Source: a virus
Virus record (IMG/VR): IMGVR_UViG_3300008117_000381
Span: 1 to 27,272 of that record
Reading direction: 5' to 3' (one strand)
Length of the DNA: 27,272 bases
Shown: positions 13,590 to 21,631 of the stretch, in pieces
Layout: each line of letters opens with the position of its first letter
How positions within the stretch are numbered: the first letter of the stretch is position 1
Position numbers and translations under genes: made by a program
The notes under the pieces: model-generated
Told to the model about the DNA's origin: nothing
Seen by the model: the letters and a program-made list of their open reading frames with translations, nothing else
Databases searched by the model: none

Positions 13590-14092
13590 AATATTTTTGA
13601 TAATTGTATAATTTCACTCTGTCTACTTATCTCTTTAACAAAGTAAGAACATAAAGGTTTTTCTTTAGGATTTAATGGCACTGTTAGTAATTGTCCATTT
13701 TTCATTTTAGGAAAATACCATTTTACATCGTTGTAAAAATTGACTATTTCGATAGGTTTAAACTCAATTCTAAAACTACTTAAAGGATTAAAACAAAATG
13801 CTTCGAAACCTCTATCATTTAAACTAGTTAAAGGCAATATTTCTATTTCACTACTACTGCTACTATCGCCTACAGCAATGCTCCAGTCTATAGGCATTGT
13901 AACTTCGTCATTACCTATTTTTAGCACCATGGCAGGAGCATTAAAACTTTCTAGGAAGATTAATGGCACAAAGAAAAAATCAGGATTAGTTACATCACTG
14001 TTATCTAATACACTGAATCTCATGTTTTCATCTACATCATCAGGTAAGTTATTTAAATCAAAAGATTTGTTATCTAAGGTTAATATTTGCAT
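13586..14092 (-). CDS. Conserved hypothetical protein downstream of uvsW
   Basis: This 168-residue, largely beta protein is found next to uvsW in other marine T4-like phages as far as I recall, with no assigned role. Visible features are an acidic N-terminus (DLNNLPDDVDENMRFSVLD), a hydrophobic strand pair (FFFVPLIFLESFNAPAMVLKIG, about 39-60), a run of five serines (77-81) and a C-terminal segment with WYFPKMKNGQLLTVPLNPKE. It overlaps the glycosyltransferase start by four bases, and its own ATG follows the uvsW stop with a GGGAATG ribosome-binding sequence. Confidence 0.6.
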   Translation of the reverse strand: MQILTLDNKSFDLNNLPDDVDENMRFSVLDNSDVTNPDFFFVPLIFLESFNAPAMVLKIGNDEVTMPIDWSIAVGDSSSSSEIEILPLTSLNDRGFEAFCFNPLSSFRIEFKPIEIVNFYNDVKWYFPKMKNGQLLTVPLNPKEKPLCSYFVKEISRQSEIIQLSKIL

Positions 14093-14093
14093 T

Positions 14094-15560
14094 TCATTCC
14101 CATTCTATTTTCTCAAGCGTGAACGGATACTTAGCTTCCTTGTAAAACTTCTTCCGTTCCGTGAGGTGTTTTTTGGCATACTTACAGGTACTTGTGATAT
14201 CCCAGACTTGTACGAAATCTTTATCTTCGGCTTTTCTAATACCTCGGCCAATACTTTGTATAACCCTTGTAAAGCTTTTTCCGGGCTCCAGAAGAACCAG
14301 ATTAAAAATACGAGGGATATTAATACCCACAGCGGCCACACCATAAGTCGCCACAGTAATCTTTTTGTCACTAACAGCATGTTCTTTATATTCTTCCTTT
14401 CGTTTATCGCCTTTAACTTTACCTGAAATAAAAACACTATCTTCAATTAATTCCGTAATTAAATTACCAGTGTCTATTCTATTAACTAGTATTAATGTAT
14501 TTCCCGACTCGGCAATGTTTTTAATATGACTAGCAATGTAAGTTATTCTATCTTTATTTGTTACCAAATACTTTAATTCATCAGCATAAGATTTAAATGC
14601 TGGCAAATCTAGTAATTGTAATATGTTAACATGTAAATTACTTAAGATTCCCATCTCTTGAAGTTCATAAGCTTTTACTCCGCCTACTACTGGTCCTATA
14701 CTGGCAAAGATAATCTCTGCTTCGTAATCTTCCTTAGGAACTGTTCCAGTAAGTCCCCAACGTATTGCGGCATTACAAAAATTTTGTGTTAATAAGTTTT
14801 TTAAAACAGTGGCCTTGGCCATATGTACTTCGTCAACAATTACACATTGTACTCCATCTAAAAATTCTGCTAGTGTAACTATTTCGTGCTCACTATTTTT
14901 AGATTTTTTATCTAAAATATTCAAGCTTTGCCAAGTACAGATAGTGTGCGTTTTGTTTAAGTCTTTCCTATCTCCATAGTACACACCGACATCAAGACCA
15001 ACATTAACAAAATCTTCTTCTGTTTGTGTAACCAAATCCTTGTTAGGAACAATAACCATTGTTCTGCCATAAGGCTCACATAACTGGGCCAAAGTTGCTG
15101 TCATAATAGTTTTACCAGCACCAGTTGCTACTTCTTGTAGACTTTGCGGATTTTCGATAAATCTATTGACAACTTCGACTTGGTCGTCGCGAAGCATAAT
15201 AGGCTCACCTTCGAATCTATGACCTAATCCCCATTTTTTTCCTTGGTCTGCCCAGTATGTAGTTGTTACTTTGTTAAAATTTAATTTCAAAGGATTTCTA
15301 AGATCGCTAATTTCATCTATGTCATAATTAGCTTCTTCTAATATAGGTAATATTACAGGTAATTGATTAACGTATCCATTACCGCCCATACCAAATAACG
15401 TTACAGATCCGTCCCAACGTCCTAATTGATACGCAGGTCTATATCTTGCTGTAGGATCTACATACTTAAATTTATTAACTAATTTTCTACGAATCTCAAT
15501 AGGCAAACCTTCTAATTTGATGTTTACCTCATCTTTTATTATTAGCTTACATGATGGCAT
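14094..15560 (-). CDS. uvsW: DNA/RNA helicase UvsW
   Basis: This 488-residue superfamily 2 helicase matches T4 UvsW, which unwinds R-loops and branched recombination intermediates and switches replication from origin to recombination mode. Visible motifs: an N-terminal DNA-binding module (FKYVDPTARYRPAYQLGRWDG, about 31-51), the Q-like segment LRDDQ, Walker A ATGAGKT (145-151), DEVH (243-246), LTGTVPK (motif III) and the arginine-finger motif VI QSIGRGIRK near the C-terminus. The ATG at 15560 lies in the stop of the previous gene; a TTG two codons earlier is unneeded. Confidence 0.95.
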   Translation of the reverse strand: MPSCKLIIKDEVNIKLEGLPIEIRRKLVNKFKYVDPTARYRPAYQLGRWDGSVTLFGMGGNGYVNQLPVILPILEEANYDIDEISDLRNPLKLNFNKVTTTYWADQGKKWGLGHRFEGEPIMLRDDQVEVVNRFIENPQSLQEVATGAGKTIMTATLAQLCEPYGRTMVIVPNKDLVTQTEEDFVNVGLDVGVYYGDRKDLNKTHTICTWQSLNILDKKSKNSEHEIVTLAEFLDGVQCVIVDEVHMAKATVLKNLLTQNFCNAAIRWGLTGTVPKEDYEAEIIFASIGPVVGGVKAYELQEMGILSNLHVNILQLLDLPAFKSYADELKYLVTNKDRITYIASHIKNIAESGNTLILVNRIDTGNLITELIEDSVFISGKVKGDKRKEEYKEHAVSDKKITVATYGVAAVGINIPRIFNLVLLEPGKSFTRVIQSIGRGIRKAEDKDFVQVWDITSTCKYAKKHLTERKKFYKEAKYPFTLEKIEWE

Positions 15561-16722
15561 AATCAAATCCTGATACAGGTTTACTTTCTGTGTAACATAT
15601 TTTTAAATCTACTGAGTCGCAATATGAGTAGATTTTACTATTTTTAAAAGTTGGGGAGAAACATATAAGTGATTTTGGTTTCCAACCGCTTTTCACAAGA
15701 AATTTAGGTAACTGTTTATTAGATAATCCTACTAGTTGTGTCTCAGAATCTAAATAACAATTGTATCCTAATTCGGCTATTTTAGTATTAAAATCTTTGT
15801 TTGAAGCGTTATCTAATCTAAAATAAATTCCTATTTTTTCTTTTAAGTCTGCACTTAAAAATGTTGTATGTATTTGATCCAGTAATTTTTTACATAAATC
15901 AACATGGTAAGAATCAAAAATAACTAACAAAGGAAATCTTTGTAATTTAGAAAGAGCTAGTATAACATCTTTAAACTCATGAGTAACAGAGCTAATAAAA
16001 GTATCAGTATCTGTCCTTTTAGCAATTAAATTTACCAGTGAATTTTCTTCTAAAAATTCACTATATTCGTACTGGAATCTTAATTTTCTATCATGAAGTA
16101 GTATAGGACAATTAGTATGATCATGCCCTATGTCTTCTTTCAATTTTTCAATTAGATGAGTGTTAATGGATCTGGTTATGTTAAAATTTATTTCCGAACT
16201 ATTTTTTATATTTTGTATTTCTTCGTAAAAACTTATGAGTTTTTGATCAATTTTAAAGCCTTGATCTTTAAAAGCTTCGACTAATGTACAAACATTTTTT
16301 TCAGTTAGAGAAACCGAATATACATTATTTTTGTGATGAGTAATCGTACCTTGGATTTTTTTCTGTTGATCAAAAAGTTTTTCTTTTATCTTCTTATTAT
16401 AGCTAAATTCCATGTAGATTTCTGTCAACTCAGCAGGATTTAGAAAAATATTTCTACTTACTGTGATAAGTCGAAAACTTTTCGACCACTCTGGAGAATT
16501 AAGAAATTCTAAGCTCAATGTTGTGAATTTTTCTAAATCTGTTTTATATTGAAGTAATAATTTTACCAATAAGTTACCCTGATTTTCGGTCAAAAATACA
16601 CCACTTTTTAATTGGTGTCCCAGGCTCTCTAAGATTTTTTTATCTTTATGATCCCATTCTATATTAGGGAGATAAAAATTATCTTTAATAACTTCCAATA
16701 AAAAAACGTCTACGTGTTTCAT
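15547..16722 (-). CDS. Unrecognised protein heading the uvsW operon
   Basis: This 391-residue protein is not recognised. The N-terminal part (about 20-60) reads EWDHKDKKILESLGHQLKSG, like small DNA-binding modules attached to helicases. The middle is helical and charged, and the C-terminal third alternates strands and helices (PLLVIFDSYHVDLCKKLL about 262-279; KFLVKSGWKPKSLICFSP about 344-361), possibly a Rossmann-like or helicase-derived fold without Walker motifs. It overlaps the uvsW start by 14 bases. A consensus TTGACA/TATAAT promoter directly precedes it and the predicted message begins at the ATG, so its expression should be early and strong. It may be a UvsW partner, which is inference. 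Confidence 0.7.
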   Translation of the reverse strand: MKHVDVFLLEVIKDNFYLPNIEWDHKDKKILESLGHQLKSGVFLTENQGNLLVKLLLQYKTDLEKFTTLSLEFLNSPEWSKSFRLITVSRNIFLNPAELTEIYMEFSYNKKIKEKLFDQQKKIQGTITHHKNNVYSVSLTEKNVCTLVEAFKDQGFKIDQKLISFYEEIQNIKNSSEINFNITRSINTHLIEKLKEDIGHDHTNCPILLHDRKLRFQYEYSEFLEENSLVNLIAKRTDTDTFISSVTHEFKDVILALSKLQRFPLLVIFDSYHVDLCKKLLDQIHTTFLSADLKEKIGIYFRLDNASNKDFNTKIAELGYNCYLDSETQLVGLSNKQLPKFLVKSGWKPKSLICFSPTFKNSKIYSYCDSVDLKICYTESKPVSGFDYAIM

Positions 16723-16728
16723 GTTTGT

Positions 16729-16757
16729 ATTATAAAATAATTAACACAGAATGTCAA
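16729..16757 (-). promoter_or_regulatory. Consensus sigma70 promoter of the uvsW operon
   Basis: TTGACA (16752-16757) and TATAAT (16729-16734), both perfect, are 17 bases apart on the minus strand. Six bases (ACAAAC) separate the -10 from the ATG at 16722, so transcription should begin on the start codon. Confidence 0.85.
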
Positions 16758-17611
16758 ATCTTTGACTTAAAAATTCTATATATTGGAGTACCTTCGGCTA
16801 TTTCTTCCACGGTCCATTCTGAATGAGACAACCAGTCTAACCATTCTTCTCTTCTAGGTCTTACTGGATTGTTTAGATAAGAAAAATCTATATTAGCTAC
16901 TGACGCAGCAAGACTATCCATAGTGACAAATGCTGGTACACCCTTTATTATACTCTGAACTCCGGTGTTTGAACTAGAGTTAACTACTGCCCACGCATTT
17001 AGAAGGTCTTGATCAAAATCAAAATCGTCGTATGTACCGGCGACTTGCTTAGGCATTTTTATGCTTACATCTCTATACTTAAAATTTGCGGCCCACTGCC
17101 AATCTCTTGGATGGGGTCTGAACACAATGGGTCTATCGGTATGATGTTTTATGGAATCTATAGTGGATTTTAACCATTCTACTGGATGCGGCATCGAAGC
17201 CCACTGTTCACTTTTAGTATGTTGACCGCAAATTAAAATATTATATCCGTTCATGGTCCAGGGAGTCAATTCTAAACCTAATTTTTTTGCTCTGTTAGGT
17301 ATAAGGTCCTTCTCTACACCAAAAAACCCCCGACTGTTTACACCATTAAGTACTACCTTCCAAGTTTCGCCTCTTCGAAGGCATCCTACTTCTAGAACTA
17401 TGATAGGCTTTTTTAATTTCTTTGCTTCGTCCCATATTTTTTTGTTTTGCTCCATTCTACCATGCCATAGCACACTCCATATGACCATAACATCGGCAGT
17501 CATGTCATGTTCGACTACTTCATGACCTAGCTTTTTAGCACCTTGTTCGAACGCAGCAAACACTGGTTTAGAGTTCTGAGCGCCAAATCTAGGAAAAATT
17601 GAAAATTTCAT
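16754..17611 (-). CDS. KpsC/KpsS-like capsule/LPS (Kdo-transferase-like) glycosyltransferase
   Basis: This 285-residue protein is the clearest of the four capsule-synthesis paralogues. It carries IVFRPHPRD (162-170), the RPHP motif of the family, WAVVNSSSNTGVQSIIKGVPAFV (about 206-228) and the shared ending REEWLDWLSHSEWTVEEIAEGT. An N-terminal Rossmann-like half begins at FPRFGAQNSKPVFAAFEQGAKKLGHEV. In bacteria KpsC and KpsS build the poly-Kdo linker that joins capsule to lipid. A phage version likely modifies host LPS or capsule. It ends just before the uvsW-operon promoter. A GTTAAATA late box lies upstream. Confidence 0.75.
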   Translation of the reverse strand: MKFSIFPRFGAQNSKPVFAAFEQGAKKLGHEVVEHDMTADVMVIWSVLWHGRMEQNKKIWDEAKKLKKPIIVLEVGCLRRGETWKVVLNGVNSRGFFGVEKDLIPNRAKKLGLELTPWTMNGYNILICGQHTKSEQWASMPHPVEWLKSTIDSIKHHTDRPIVFRPHPRDWQWAANFKYRDVSIKMPKQVAGTYDDFDFDQDLLNAWAVVNSSSNTGVQSIIKGVPAFVTMDSLAASVANIDFSYLNNPVRPRREEWLDWLSHSEWTVEEIAEGTPIYRIFKSKI

Positions 17612-17632
17612 ACGAGTGATAAGTAATATATG

Positions 17633-17640
17633 TATTTAAC
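17633..17640 (-). promoter_or_regulatory. Late-promoter-like box (GTTAAATA)
   Basis: GTTAAATA lies 21 bases before the ATG at 17611. A TTGACA also lies further upstream (17651-17656), made from the start of the divergent gene, but I see no good -10 at 16-18 bases. The late box is the better guess. Confidence 0.35.
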
Positions 17641-17649
17641 GAGGCACCG

Positions 17650-18459
17650 ATGTCAAAATATGCGGTAGTAACAACTTTTCACGCCAAAGGCTATGAGCAA
17701 TATGCTCAAAAATTTATAAAAACATTCACTCAACAGTGGCCTACAACCGTAAATTTATATGTGTATACAGAAGATTGTAAAATTTTCGAATCAGCACCTA
17801 ATCTTATTATAAGAGACTTACATTCCTCTAGTCAACCTCTGGTAAATTTTAAAAACAAATGGCGTAATGTACCTAAAGCAAACGGTGATGTTAGTCAAGA
17901 TCCCATAAGAAGCAAAAGAAGAGATTCAGGAAAAGGGTTTAAGTGGGATGCTGTGAGATTTGCTCACAAAGTTTATAGTATTTTTCATTGTGCTGAAAAT
18001 TGTGACGCAGAAATCTTAATTTGGATGGATGCCGACATGATTTGTCATAGTCCTATGAGCGAAAATATCTTGGATACACTAATACCTAAGTCGATTGATC
18101 TAGGATTCTTGGGTAGAGAAGGAAAATTCAGTGAGTGCGGATTGTATTCGATGAATTTAAGTAGTATTCGTATTAAAAAATTCTTAAATCAATTCCAACA
18201 TTTTTACGACGACGCAGAAAATGGAATATTTCAGCTAGACGAGTGGCATGATAGTTTTGTTTTTGACGCTGTGAGAAAATTACACCCTCTTATTGAATCA
18301 GATTGGTCGAAAGGATTAATTAAAGGAGAAGGTCATCCTTTAATTAACAGTCCATGGGGTGCGTTTCTTGATCATCTCAAAGGAAAACGTAAAGAATACG
18401 GAAAAAGTTTACAAACAGATATTGTAGTACCTAGAAATGAAGGATATTGGACAACATGA
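17650..18459 (+). CDS. Glycosyltransferase (DxD type), paralogue of the gene at 12822
   Basis: This 269-residue protein has the start KYAVVTTFHAKGYEQYAQKF, a DxD motif at D127-A-D129 (ILIWMDADM), and the same core as the protein at 12822-13589: RFAHKVYSIFH, GFLGREGKFSECG and EWHDSFVFDAVRK. GAGG lies seven bases before the ATG. It is on the opposite strand and coupled (ATGA) to an FkbM methyltransferase, so the two probably act on the same glycan. Donor and acceptor are unknown. Confidence 0.75.
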   Translation: MSKYAVVTTFHAKGYEQYAQKFIKTFTQQWPTTVNLYVYTEDCKIFESAPNLIIRDLHSSSQPLVNFKNKWRNVPKANGDVSQDPIRSKRRDSGKGFKWDAVRFAHKVYSIFHCAENCDAEILIWMDADMICHSPMSENILDTLIPKSIDLGFLGREGKFSECGLYSMNLSSIRIKKFLNQFQHFYDDAENGIFQLDEWHDSFVFDAVRKLHPLIESDWSKGLIKGEGHPLINSPWGAFLDHLKGKRKEYGKSLQTDIVVPRNEGYWTT

Positions 18460-19112
18460 AAGAATCACACGGTTTTTGGTTCCCAGATTACGATGATCAT
18501 TTTCCCAGAATGCTCAAAAAAAGTCTAGAAAAAGACGGAGTTTTAAGATATCAATGGAGAGCAAGGGAATCTGCTATAAAACATTGCGATCAGCATAGAT
18601 TATGTTTAGATATTGGAGCAAATGTTGGGCTATGGAGTTGCGAACTTGTAGAAAAGTTTGAAAACGTAATTGCCTTTGAGCCAGTTCAAGAATTTATTGA
18701 ATGTTATAGAAAAAATGTAAAAAAATCTAATTATTTTATGTATGAATGTGCTCTAGGAAGGGAAGAATCTTATATTAACATGAATATTGTCGAAGGAAAC
18801 ACAGGGCATAGTCATATTGACACAAATAGTTTTGGAAAAGGCTCTATTCCTTTAAAGACCTTGGATAGTTTTAATTTTAATAATGTAGATTTAATTAAAA
18901 TCGACGTCGAAGGGTTCGAAGAAGAAATTCTAGCAGGAGCTATGGAAACAATTATCAGAAATAAACCAGTAATAGTGGTTGAACAGCAAACGCACGAATA
19001 CAAAGATGCTAGAGTAGACTTACCGTCAGTAAAACTTTTACAAAATTTAAATTATGTGGTAATTGATCAACATAAGAAAGATTGGATACTCAAGTACCAA
19101 GGTAAGGAATGA
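18456..19112 (+). CDS. FkbM-family SAM methyltransferase
   Basis: This 218-residue protein matches the FkbM family, O-methyltransferases often found in polysaccharide and natural-product clusters. Motif I is LDIGANVGLW (51-60) and the strand-2 acidic residue is in AFEPV (73-77). PLKTLDSFNFNNVDLIKID followed by VEGFEEEIL is the family's hallmark, with the catalytic-region KIDVEG. The ATG overlaps the glycosyltransferase stop (ATGA), so I prefer 18456 over a TTG at 18447. It likely methylates a sugar hydroxyl on the glycan built by the neighbours. Its end overlaps the convergent gene by 23 bases. Confidence 0.88.
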   Translation: MKESHGFWFPDYDDHFPRMLKKSLEKDGVLRYQWRARESAIKHCDQHRLCLDIGANVGLWSCELVEKFENVIAFEPVQEFIECYRKNVKKSNYFMYECALGREESYINMNIVEGNTGHSHIDTNSFGKGSIPLKTLDSFNFNNVDLIKIDVEGFEEEILAGAMETIIRNKPVIVVEQQTHEYKDARVDLPSVKLLQNLNYVVIDQHKKDWILKYQGKE

Positions 19113-20016
19113 ATTTCCTATAGATATCCCCAGCAGCACCTTCCTCATCGGTCCAGTGTGCTGCTGATAAATTCCAAATCCATTGATCTCTATCAAACAT
19201 TTGCGGATTTTCTATATCTTTAACACTAGTATTAGCTACATCCCATGCCACACAACTTTTATCGTCGATAAAAATTGGAATTCCTTCGCATACCGCAGCT
19301 ACAGCACTAGAACTATTAAAAAACACTGCTGCCCATGATTTATGTAGACTTTGAACCAGTGGAACAGCCTGACTGTCTATTACAGATATCCCATTATGTG
19401 GATTTACAAACTTACTAAAGTCTTGAGGCTTGCCTGGATGGGGTCTAATCACAATACTTCTACTAGTATATTGTCTTAACTCAATTAACTTATTTCCTAG
19501 CCACTGCATGGGATCAAGATTTTTCATACTGAACCCTCCATCCCTCTGCATACAAACAAGAATATGATTACCTTTAGCACGCCAGGGTTTAAGATTAAGA
19601 TTTAAAGAAGAACTTATCTTGTTCCATTTATCTGCGTCCGAATTACGATTAGCGTATTCGGCTTGATCATAAAATGGGCCGCCGATACTGTATCTTAAAA
19701 ATCTATTATCAGTATCAATGTATTTCCAACAATTAGCATCTATACACATAGTATGATTGCCGCGGCGGGACTGTTGTTCTACAATTTGTTGGCGTAGCAA
19801 CACATTAGGTGTGTTTTTATCTTGAGTAACCCATCCTAATATCACTGCTAATCTACTAGGTGTGTATCTATATTGAGTTTCTACATGAACAGTATGGCCT
19901 ACACGTCTGACTCCTTCGGCAAACGCATTAAGACAACTCATCTTTTTAGGATGTTTACTGATATTAAGTACACTACTCAAATAAACCACTACATCGTACA
20001 CGTTATCATGTTTCAC
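19090..20016 (-). CDS. KpsC/KpsS-like capsule/LPS (Kdo-transferase-like) glycosyltransferase
   Basis: This 308-residue protein has the family motif IVIRPHPGKP, the downstream WAAVFFNSSSAVAAVCEGIPIF and the shared ending RDQWIWNLSAAHWTDEEGAAGDI. It is a paralogue of the protein at 16754. It should act in making or altering lipid-linked Kdo-type glycans at the cytoplasmic face of the inner membrane. The start is a GTG at 20016 with GGAG upstream, overlapping the end of the previous gene. Confidence 0.75.
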   Translation of the reverse strand: MKHDNVYDVVVYLSSVLNISKHPKKMSCLNAFAEGVRRVGHTVHVETQYRYTPSRLAVILGWVTQDKNTPNVLLRQQIVEQQSRRGNHTMCIDANCWKYIDTDNRFLRYSIGGPFYDQAEYANRNSDADKWNKISSSLNLNLKPWRAKGNHILVCMQRDGGFSMKNLDPMQWLGNKLIELRQYTSRSIVIRPHPGKPQDFSKFVNPHNGISVIDSQAVPLVQSLHKSWAAVFFNSSSAVAAVCEGIPIFIDDKSCVAWDVANTSVKDIENPQMFDRDQWIWNLSAAHWTDEEGAAGDIYRKFIPYLGT

Positions 20017-21631
20017 TGACTATTCTCCAAGCAACACCTGTGCGCATTTCTGATTCAGTAAATTGAGAATAAGCCAAATGACATGCCCACTGGTGTACTT
20101 CGTCTAATGTAGGAATATACGGTCTTTCGATTTTACTTAAATCTGATAAACACAGACTCTGAGCAGCATTTGGACCTAAGGTAAAAGCCGGCTTTCCTAA
20201 AAGTAAAGATTCTGTAGCAGCAATACTATTAAACGTAACCATACAGTGAATATCTTTACTTAATGCTGACTGCATGGTATCATTGTGTACTCTTTCGGAC
20301 CTTGGTTTTTTAAGTCTAATTACGATTTCTCTATCGCTATATTTTTTAATTGTTGCTATAGTTTCTTCCATCCACTTATCGAGATCTAAATTATAATATA
20401 CCATAACTTTGGCACTAGGAGGACAAATTAAAATTTTAGACCCACCTCTAAATTTAGTTAGACTAACACCAGTGGCTTCAAATCTATCTGCTGGTCTTTT
20501 TAATACTGGTCCTATATTCTGCATGGCGTTTTTTGTAATTCTGTGAAAATTTTTCTTTCTACCATTGCCAAAATAGCCAGTATCTATATAATAAAAATCT
20601 CTTTCTTGCTCTCGACAAGCAGCCATCTGTTTTCGTTTAGTAATACCTCTCAATACTACCGGAGCTTTTAAGTTTTCTATCTTGTCCCAGGTGCTTATTT
20701 GTCCGCCAGCGCCTAGTATAAAATTTTGTAAAATAGGGTCGTAGTCCATGCCTTTTCTTTCATATCTGTATTCTGAATCTGTAGAAAAAATATTATTAAC
20801 TTCAATAGAGTCAATTTTTTCTATTAAAACATCTTTTGTAACTTTATAATAGTCTCCTGTCGAATCCACTCTGTATTTTAATATACTATCAAATACATCT
20901 TTTAATTCTTTAGGAACAATTTCATAAGGACTAGGTGGAGGAGGAGGATTTTTAATTGACTCTAAATACTTATATTTTTCCTCTGTCCAAACAGCCCCGT
21001 ATTCGCAGTTTATATAATTAGGAAACCACGGGCCGCCTTCGGTATAATGAATAGCTTTAGGTTTACCGTTGTCTGGTTCCTTATACCATCCTACTAGCCA
21101 ATTCCATTCTGGACTTAGTGCGCCAATTTCCTCGTCTTTTAACCACTGAAATCTATGAAGAAATGCTCCTGTGGCTCTGTTGACTAAATCAGGTGTAAGT
21201 GCTGCGTTTGAAGGATGCCCGCAATTAAATAGTATCAAACTACTCCAATTTTTTCTTGGATATACATGCTGTGTTTTTCCATCCATCTTAGTTGTGTTTT
21301 TTGGCTGATAGTCGTGTTGTACTACCATCACAGCATAGTCTTGATTTAAAGTAAGATTAAAAAGTTTTTCTACATCTTCTACAAATACAAAATCACAATC
21401 TACAAATAATGCCCAGCCAGTATAATTTGTCAACTGCGGTACTAAAAATCTTGTAAAAGTAAATTCAGTAGAACTAAGTGGATCGGCGTCTCGAGTATAA
21501 ACTCCTGCTTCTTTTAATTCTTCTTGTTTGAGAGGAAAAACTTCGGCATTTTCATTTCTTGATAAAATAGAATGCTTACATACTTGATAAGCAATATCTT
21601 CTCTACTATCCCAACCTACGTATATTTTCAT
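20006..21631 (-). CDS. Two-domain glycosyltransferase: GT8-like fused to KpsC/S-like
   Basis: This 541-residue protein has two parts. Residues 1-225 are a GT8-like transferase: MKIYVGWDSREDIAY, then the DxD at D78-C-D80 (LFVDCDFVFVEDV), NWSSLILFNCGHP, and AIHYTEGGPWF near the end. A proline-rich linker (about 229-235) leads to residues 370-541, a KpsC/S-like half with WMEETIATIKKYSDREIVIR, TFNSIAATESLLLGKPAF and the shared ending QWACHLAYSQFTESEMRTG. In this half the RPHP motif is RLKKPR, lacking the His. It may add one sugar and hand on to a second step. It is coupled to the nucleotidyltransferase gene (ATGA). Confidence 0.78.
   Translation of the reverse strand: MKIYVGWDSREDIAYQVCKHSILSRNENAEVFPLKQEELKEAGVYTRDADPLSSTEFTFTRFLVPQLTNYTGWALFVDCDFVFVEDVEKLFNLTLNQDYAVMVVQHDYQPKNTTKMDGKTQHVYPRKNWSSLILFNCGHPSNAALTPDLVNRATGAFLHRFQWLKDEEIGALSPEWNWLVGWYKEPDNGKPKAIHYTEGGPWFPNYINCEYGAVWTEEKYKYLESIKNPPPPPSPYEIVPKELKDVFDSILKYRVDSTGDYYKVTKDVLIEKIDSIEVNNIFSTDSEYRYERKGMDYDPILQNFILGAGGQISTWDKIENLKAPVVLRGITKRKQMAACREQERDFYYIDTGYFGNGRKKNFHRITKNAMQNIGPVLKRPADRFEATGVSLTKFRGGSKILICPPSAKVMVYYNLDLDKWMEETIATIKKYSDREIVIRLKKPRSERVHNDTMQSALSKDIHCMVTFNSIAATESLLLGKPAFTLGPNAAQSLCLSDLSKIERPYIPTLDEVHQWACHLAYSQFTESEMRTGVAWRIVSET

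Noticed and set aside
13740-14426. Long plus-strand open frame of 228 codons opposite uvsW and its downstream neighbour
   Set aside because: It is antisense to two well-supported genes, has a leucine/serine-rich composition typical of the complement of AT-rich coding sequence, and shows no motif or ribosome-binding sequence.
14105-14446. Minus-strand frame with a hydrophobic stretch inside uvsW
   Set aside because: It lies in another frame of the uvsW helicase core, where motifs V and VI are intact, so it is a shadow.
17651-17656. Second TTGACA -35 element for the gene at 17611
   Set aside because: It is formed by ATGTCAA of the divergent gene as at 11134, but no acceptable -10 lies 16-18 bases away, so I list only the late-type box.
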